A DNA stretch of 64,000 nucleotides, taken from the NCBI GenBank assembly GCA_020091685.1, contig CM034613.1, positions 27,604,263 to 27,668,262 on the forward strand, read 5' to 3'. The stretch is from Lutjanus erythropterus (Eukaryota; Chordata; Actinopteri; Lutjaniformes; Lutjanidae). Position numbers and translations under genes: made by a program. Below are positions 57,969 through 64,000 of this stretch, one piece after another (positions within the stretch are counted from its first letter, which is position 1; each line of letters starts with the position of its first letter). A model generated the notes under the pieces. It did no database searches. It had not been told where the DNA came from and saw only the letters and a list, made by a program, of their open reading frames with translations.

Positions 57969-58010
57969 TTATTATTATTATTATTATTGTTATTATTATC
58001 ATTATTACTT
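57936..58010. repeat. (TTC)n joined to (ATT)n
   Basis: About 33 bases of CTT/TTC directly followed by ATT units with interruptions. The TTC part is a purine/pyrimidine mirror sequence able to form triplex DNA. Confidence 0.9.
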
Positions 58011-58898
58011 GAGATGATGACATGTTCAGGGCTGACTCGAGCCTTTTTGGTGCCCCAGTCAAGATTAGTTTTTTCTGTACTGGGCTCTTTTCTCCCTCCT
58101 CTCTATTTTCGTCTTTGCACACCTGAAAGCTGGACCATTTCATTGCTAAATAAATGTGAAAATAATGTAGTGAGGAAATGAAGGAGAGGGTCTCCGTCTC
58201 CCTGTGGACACTTGTGGGGAGTACACTGGCATGTAGCTACTCTATTATTCTATTGTATGTTCCCATTTTGTACTAGTAGTAAATGAAGATGTTTCAATAT
58301 GTATTACCTTCACTTTGCTTGCACTCTGCATTTCAAAGTGTAAAATACTTCATACAAATTCTAGTTGTAATCATTATAGTGGGACACTTCACTTCTTACA
58401 GTAACTGACAGGACACGATTGTTTCTATGTATAACAGGTTAAACCACATAAACAAAGATTTGGTCTCAGGTTTATAAACAGATTAATTGTTACTATGATC
58501 GAGGAGAACTGATGAGGAAGGTGCAGCTCAGGTTTGAGTTGGAACAAATAGTGTATACAATGACTATTCAGTTTTTTAATAAAGTAAAAACATTTAAAGA
58601 GCAGTTCATCTTGTCAGTTCATCAGACTTGATCTTTGACTTCCATAACCCAAACAAAAACACGATAAAACTCATCTTATGATTGTACTTTTACATGTTTA
58701 TTTTGATACTCTTACATAATATAGTTAAAAAGTAACATTTTATGATTAAAACAAAATCATACTGAAGAGCTTGTATTTTGTAAGGCTGGCATATTCCATT
58801 ATATTTTTATATGTTTTTATGCTATATAATATCAGAACTTCTGAGAGACCATGACATCAGATAATAATTGACAGTCAAAAACAGTTTAAGAAACTAAA

Positions 58899-59442
58899 TT
58901 AACTCAAAACACTACCTGTCCCAGCTCTGGTATTTGTCAAAGAAATCCACATATAATTCAACATGTCAGAGGTCATTATATCTGTTCCCTGACTTTCTTC
59001 CCACCACGTTTCAACAACACAGAAAAACATAGGAATAAAAAATGTAAAACTGTATGATGATAAAAGTAAATAATAATAATAGTAACTACAGTGGTACAAC
59101 AAAATCATCAGTAAAAACAATCTATCAAAAATAGCAATAGTCATTATCATGTCTTGTTAATTTCTGAGTCTTTTGGGTGGTTCAACTCTAAAAATGCATA
59201 ATGTTGTTCTTATCACCTGACTTGTGTGTAATCTTTAAATCGTAAATCAGATAAATGTAGTAAAATAAAAGTAGAATAGTTCCATAATATATAATATAAA
59301 ATACAAATACTAAAGTGAAGACAATATTCCTTAAATTGTACAACAGAACATCACCATATAATCCCAGCCTTTGTAAAATAGTTATTATATACAACATACT
59401 GTTTGCAACACCTGACAGACTTATTGGAAAACATTTAGACAT
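58899..59442 (-). other. Hydrophobic minus-strand frames downstream of the right RNase L-like gene
   Basis: 59188-59442 begins MSKCFPISLSGVANSMLYII and continues with a strongly hydrophobic, Tyr-rich segment (FTLVFVFYIIYYGTILLLFY); 58899-59150 has LLSSYSFTFFIPMFFCVV and then a polar tail. The composition could be a chance result of AT-rich sequence. No family is recognised and no splice model was found. Confidence 0.2.
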
Positions 59443-59502
59443 GTCACAGTGCTAAAAAAGTCCCTGCCTGCTTATAAGACTCTAAAGTCATCTTTGAAGT
59501 CT

Positions 59503-62500
59503 TTAGTCCTTTTTTAATTCAACCTCACTGGGTTGAGACTCCTGAACTGGGACACCAAAGTCTTCCTCAGGGTTTATGGACAACATTGTAAAGTTGGCGG
59601 TGATGTCTTCTTCTCTTTGAAACATTTCCTTCAAGGGCGTCTCTGAATTCCACCCTTGGGTCCTGGCGAACTTGTAAACACATCCGAAGAGGTCAGGAAA
59701 TAATGCCATCACATCAACTTGGGCTGCATCTTTGGCACTGCAAAGTAATCAAATAAGTAAACATTTAACAGTTACATAGTTTGTGATTGACACAATAATA
59801 CTGAGTGCATTCACAGGATCATTGAAGATAAAGTCTGTATCAGAGATAATTTGCTCAGTTTCTAGTGGTTGGCTCTATTAGCCGATCTTGACATTCATTT
59901 TGACTATGAACACTGAGATGCATTGAGAGGTCTAGAACAAGCTACTAAACTGACTTTGTTTTGTAAAAATACTTGTAGGATGTTTGTGCATATGTATCAG
60001 CAAGCTGTGGAGGTGTCTGAGAAAAATCTATAGTCTGAACATTACTCTTAGGATTCATACGTCTTAAAGATGAACTTTTCAGTCTTGTGAAAAGACTGAA
60101 CCACACAACATAAGTGAAAGTGAATAATTACTGTTTCAGGGTGTATAAACTATGAAGAATTGTATCACTCACTAGTGCTCATGTAGGTTTCGTATGCAGC
60201 GCAGTAATCCCAGCACGTTGTCAGGGTAGGCTTTGTTTTTGGCATCCATCTTCTGGATCACCTCTGGTGGAAACTGCAACAACAAAAATAATTGTTACTG
60301 TAGTTGTAAACTGTCTAATGTTATAATTGAGTTGGGATACTGTGTAAAAATGTAAATAAAAACAGAATGCAATAATTTGCAAATCCTTGACATATATTCA
60401 ATTAAATACTGAAAAAGGTAAGATATTTCAAATTCAAACTGGTAAACTTCTTTTCTTTATACACGTCTTTTCTTTATACACTAAAAATGGGATGGGGCAA
60501 AATAAGACTGAGAAAGCTGTGGAATTCTCAAAAAACATCTGTAACATAGCAGGTGATAGTATCATGAGTGAGTATGAAAAGGCTAGGACCAAGGATGACG
60601 ACAGGTTCACAGATTGTTTTTGGAAATCATGGATCTTTTGACCTCTGAGCTAAAGAGTAAAAGTACCATTCTGATTGTTACCAGTGCAAAGTTAAAACTA
60701 CAGCATCTGTCATGGTCTGGGGAATGTGTACTCATGGCATCATGGGTAACTTGCAAATCTGTGAAGGCATCATTGGTGCTGTGAGGTACGTTCAGGTTTT
60801 GGAGCAACATATGATGTCATTCAGACGTCTTTTTCAGGGACATCCCTGCTTATTTCAGCAAGACAATTAATCCAAACTTTTTTTTTTTTTTTAGGAACTA
60901 GGGTTTGTAATTGTTGTTGTTGCACTGACCTTATTTTTCCATTGTTTGAAGGATCCATCTTTGGCACATTTTTCCATTGAACAAATCAGCTCTGGATCAG
61001 CATTTCGACAGTTTGACGCCTCTTCCCTGTTGCCAATCTTTTTCAAGTATTCAACTCTCCTGAAAAAAAAGTTTATTTAGGATATTTGAATCACTTCCAA
61101 AGCCAGTGACCATAACGTTAGCTACAATATTACGTGGGGGGTCACGGGTTAAGTTAGAAAAACCAACATTCATCTGCTGTGTAGGAATTGCTCCAGCTCT
61201 GCTGCTGCTTTCTGGAAAACCTCCAGGTTGTTACAGGATTAAGAAAACATCATTCAGGATTCTACTGATATTTGTAAAAATCCAACCTTGAACAATTTAC
61301 TCAACAGTATGTTGTGTGGTTCACTCCATATGTCTAGACATCAACAGCTTTTTCCATAAGCCCTTCACTTTTGAGGACTAGACATCAAACTCAACAAAAG
61401 CAGTGAGTCCATGCACAAATTAAGGGGCTAACATTTAACAATTAAAGGGATTGCCACCGAATTTGGTACAAATACCCATGTTGCCCAGATGATAAATCCT
61501 AATTACTTTGGTGATCCTCCGACTGTTCCTCTTGTGCCACCAACAGTCCAAGGTTTTCACTTTGAGTGTGGCTGTTTAAAATACTGTAGATATGAAGACA
61601 TTTCATCCTGAATCAAAAATGTGAACTTTTTAGAGGGACTAATCCTGTCTGGGAATCATGAATATTTGTAGGCCTACCAAATCGTATGCTGTTCCATCCA
61701 GTAAAAGTAGAAATATTTCACTTTTGATCACAGTTGTACACCAACCCAACAAGTTACAATGCCATTCATTGGATGATTAAAATAAAAAATCAATGACAGG
61801 TATTTTATTTAATCATCATATCAGTCAGTTAGGGTTTCTTCTTTACCTGTCATTGGTCCAGAAGAAAGGATGACTCAAGCATTCTTCTACTTTGGGTCTC
61901 TTCTTTGGTTCTTCATTGATCATCCACTCAGTGAGTTCCTTTGCCACCACATCCTGAACGTGGTGCAAACTGTATATCCCTTCATGAATGTTGCTCTCAC
62001 ATTTATAGGATTTGTCACCGAAGGGATGGTGTCCCCCAGAGAGGATATAGTAACAGAGCATCCCTGCCACCTTAAGAAATAACAGAACATTTTTCTAATT
62101 AAGGATGTATTTTACACCCAGTCATCAATACAGTTTGTGTGGGATAAAAACTAACCTGTATATCAGTGTTTGGTTTGTATGGTATGTCAGTTTCTTCTGC
62201 CAACGTCTCCTTGGCCATCCAGCATTTTGTTCCTGCACTGCCCGTGCGATAGGTTGTTTGGCCTTTGGGTAACCGTCTACTGATGCCGAAATCAGCTAAT
62301 CTTGCCCTCCCATTGACATCTGCAGAAAAAACAGGTAGACAAACTCAGCAAACAAATTAAGTATGATCATTATAAATTCAAATTTTGTTGCTATTTCAGT
62401 ATATTTTTTCACTTGTCTCACCGATCAAAACGTTCTGTGGTTTCAGGTCCCGGTGGAGAATGGGGGGACTTTGGCAATGAAGCACCCTCAAACTGTCAAG

Positions 62501-64000
62501 AACCTGATAGACAAGTTTCTTAATCGGCAGACCTCCATCATTATTTTTGATTAGTTCTTCCAGGGTGTATTCACAGAGTTGAAGACCAAGATATCCAAAG
62601 TTCTCATCCTCTGCAGCATCAACGTATCGTACGATAGATGGATGATCGAGTTCTGGAAGTCGTAGAATTCCTTCCTCATTCTTCAGCACTTCATAGTTAC
62701 ATTTAGACATTCTCTTAATAGCAACTTCAGTGCCATCATCTCTCAACCCCAAGAAGACTTCAGTACCATCACTACCCCTCGCTATGCGAAGTTCTGGATC
62801 ATTGACATAAATCATGCTCCCAATTCTGGTGATTTTACTTTCATCAGTGCTCAGAAGCTTCTCTAATTTTTCTTTCCACCTCTTGCTGATTGGTAACCAT
62901 TTGTGTGATGTTGATGATTTAGTGCTGTTTGAGTTGAATGGCTTAACATTTGAAGTTGATTCCACAACAGGAGATGAAGTTAGTTCAGTTGCATAAATTG
63001 GGTCTTCTTGGTTTTCTGACTTCTCAGTCTTTTTCTTCTTCTTTTTCTTCTTTTTCTTAGATCCACCTTCCAAGTTTGGTGAGCTGAGATGATTCTTCAA
63101 TCGTCTGAGCCCTTCTTTCAGCTTGTCATTCATTTTCATATTTGCAGATGTCAGTATGTCCTCAGGCACTGAAGTTATCCCCAATGATGCAAAGATTTTG
63201 GCTGCATGTTCAACTGAAAGTAAGTTTGCCAGTACACTGTATGTGAAGACTCTAATGTCAGAGGAGTGATGCTCATTTACAAAAGGAGCAACTGTTTTGC
63301 ATAGCTTCTCAATAAAGTTGGGATCCCAGCCATTTATGCCTTTTGTTTTCTGTGTTATAACGTACAGTGTTAGCAGAACAGCCTGACATATGTCAGGTCT
63401 CTCTTTTGAGCGAAGCTGGTCCAGTAGTTGGTAGATTATAGCTTGTGCTTGCTCATTTGGTATCTCTTCCATTGTGCAGAAAACTGCATTTAAACAATCA
63501 ATAGCCATTCCTACATTTATCTTAGAAATGTTTGGAAGGCGACGAGCAAGGCCTGAAATGTAGTTGTTCACATTTTCAGTCTCTTTCAACCATTTAATAC
63601 TTCTCTCTCTGTATTTTCCATGACCTAAAACAGAAAAAAGCCTTTCAATCATGGTCAGAAGGGACTGAGGATCTTCCAGCAGCATGTGACTCTCAAATGT
63701 TTTGAACACTTCTTCAGGTGATTCTGTGCACACAGCAATTTCTGCCTCCAGAAAATAACTGATTTTGGCACAAGATTCATCTCCCTCTGATGCAAGTTTA
63801 TGAATCATCTGAGATATTTTCTTGCTGTGAACAATATTTACAGGATCATTGGCAGCAGGTAACAGTGTCACCTGTGCACCAGCAGAAATGAGCAGTTTCA
63901 TGATATCAACCCTCTCATAGACGGCAGCTATTTGCAGCGGTGTAAATTGCGGTAGTCCCATGACATTAAACCCATTTGGATCAGCTTTCGCGTCAAGCAG
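59503..64000 (-). CDS. RNase L-like protein, tandem neighbour with intact kinase; 5' end outside window
   Basis: Six exons are seen: 62422 to beyond 64000, 62156-62319, 61847-62070, 60930-61059, 60173-60273 and 59503-59737, with all phases matching the gene at 49908-55087. 810 residues are visible, beginning inside the ankyrin region ([31 protein letters not shown]). Next come the helical region, a lysine-rich linker (GGSKKK... with about ten Lys), and a kinase with [22 protein letters not shown] and DFG. It also has an activation segment [13 protein letters not shown] and the SGGHHPFGD loop, so the kinase motifs are complete. The KEN domain has [12 protein letters not shown] and ends [17 protein letters not shown]. 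RNase L is the interferon-side nuclease activated by 2-5A; IRE1 is its ER-stress relative. I see no GKT-type 2-5A-binding repeats in the part present, so the activating signal is unknown. The protein should be near 900 residues. Confidence 0.88.
60320..60900. mobile_element. DNA transposon with Tc1-type transposase fragment in intron 4 of the right RNase L-like gene
   Basis: Starts 'gagttgggatactgtgtaaa' as at 51190. At about 60700-60872 the plus strand reads [19 protein letters not shown], then [14 protein letters not shown] and PCLFQQDN before a stop, matching the central DDE region of Tc1-type transposases. It is longer than the copy in the left gene, which has lost this part. Confidence 0.7.

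Larger units (their letters stand above)
55088..59502. other. Spacer between the two RNase L-like genes
   Basis: A probable non-coding first exon of the left gene lies at about 57370-57480 on the minus strand: it ends with donor GTAAGT (57364-57369), and a matching acceptor (ttctttcacag) stands at 55105/55106. Otherwise no gene is recognised apart from the hydrophobic frames at 58899-59442. Confidence 0.4.

Overview
This window looks like nuclear DNA of a ray-finned fish, probably a spiny-rayed teleost. That placement is an inference from a C-type natriuretic peptide gene, fish-type NLR N-terminal exons, tandem RNase L-like genes, very frequent CA/GT microsatellites and several dispersed repeat families typical of fish. 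Genes are split by introns with GT/AG borders. Two 500-base N runs (21822-22321 and 45849-46348) are assembly gaps.

Layout. 431-883 (+): probable last two exons of an unidentified gene. 3757-4710 (-): ten-finger C2H2 zinc finger exon, with a candidate 5' exon near 5400 and a dead finger fragment at 9209-9340 cut by a retroelement tail. 9.9-15.5 kb: mostly microsatellites. 15636-16528 (+): C-type natriuretic peptide gene in two coding exons. 18406-20031 (+): first two exons of a SERP1/RAMP4-type ER stress protein; its last exon is not visible and is probably lost in a 1.6 kb ATGT satellite plus gap. 31569-36507 (+): a complete 11-coding-exon tmem184c gene (439 residues).

tmem184c sits between two inverted, diverged copies of one block (about 22.3-29.7 kb and 38.6-45.8 kb). 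Each arm carries the same four small exons of a fish NLR-type N-terminus, a perfect interferon response element at matching places, and an assembly gap right after exon 4, so the NACHT/LRR body of both copies is unseen.

From 49.9 kb to the right edge lie two tandem minus-strand genes built as ankyrin repeats, a helical domain, an IRE1/RNase L-like kinase and a KEN ribonuclease domain. The first (49908-55087) is a complete 836-codon reading frame over six coding exons but has lost most of its kinase activation segment and a later kinase loop by in-frame deletion, while its KEN nuclease residues remain. The second (59503 to beyond 64000) keeps the whole kinase and runs off the window. Both share a transposon at the same place in intron 4, so that insertion predates the duplication.

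Overall the right two thirds reads as an innate-immunity neighbourhood (interferon-motif NLR modules, RNase L-like genes) around one housekeeping membrane-protein gene. Nothing was computed by search; all family calls come from reading motifs.
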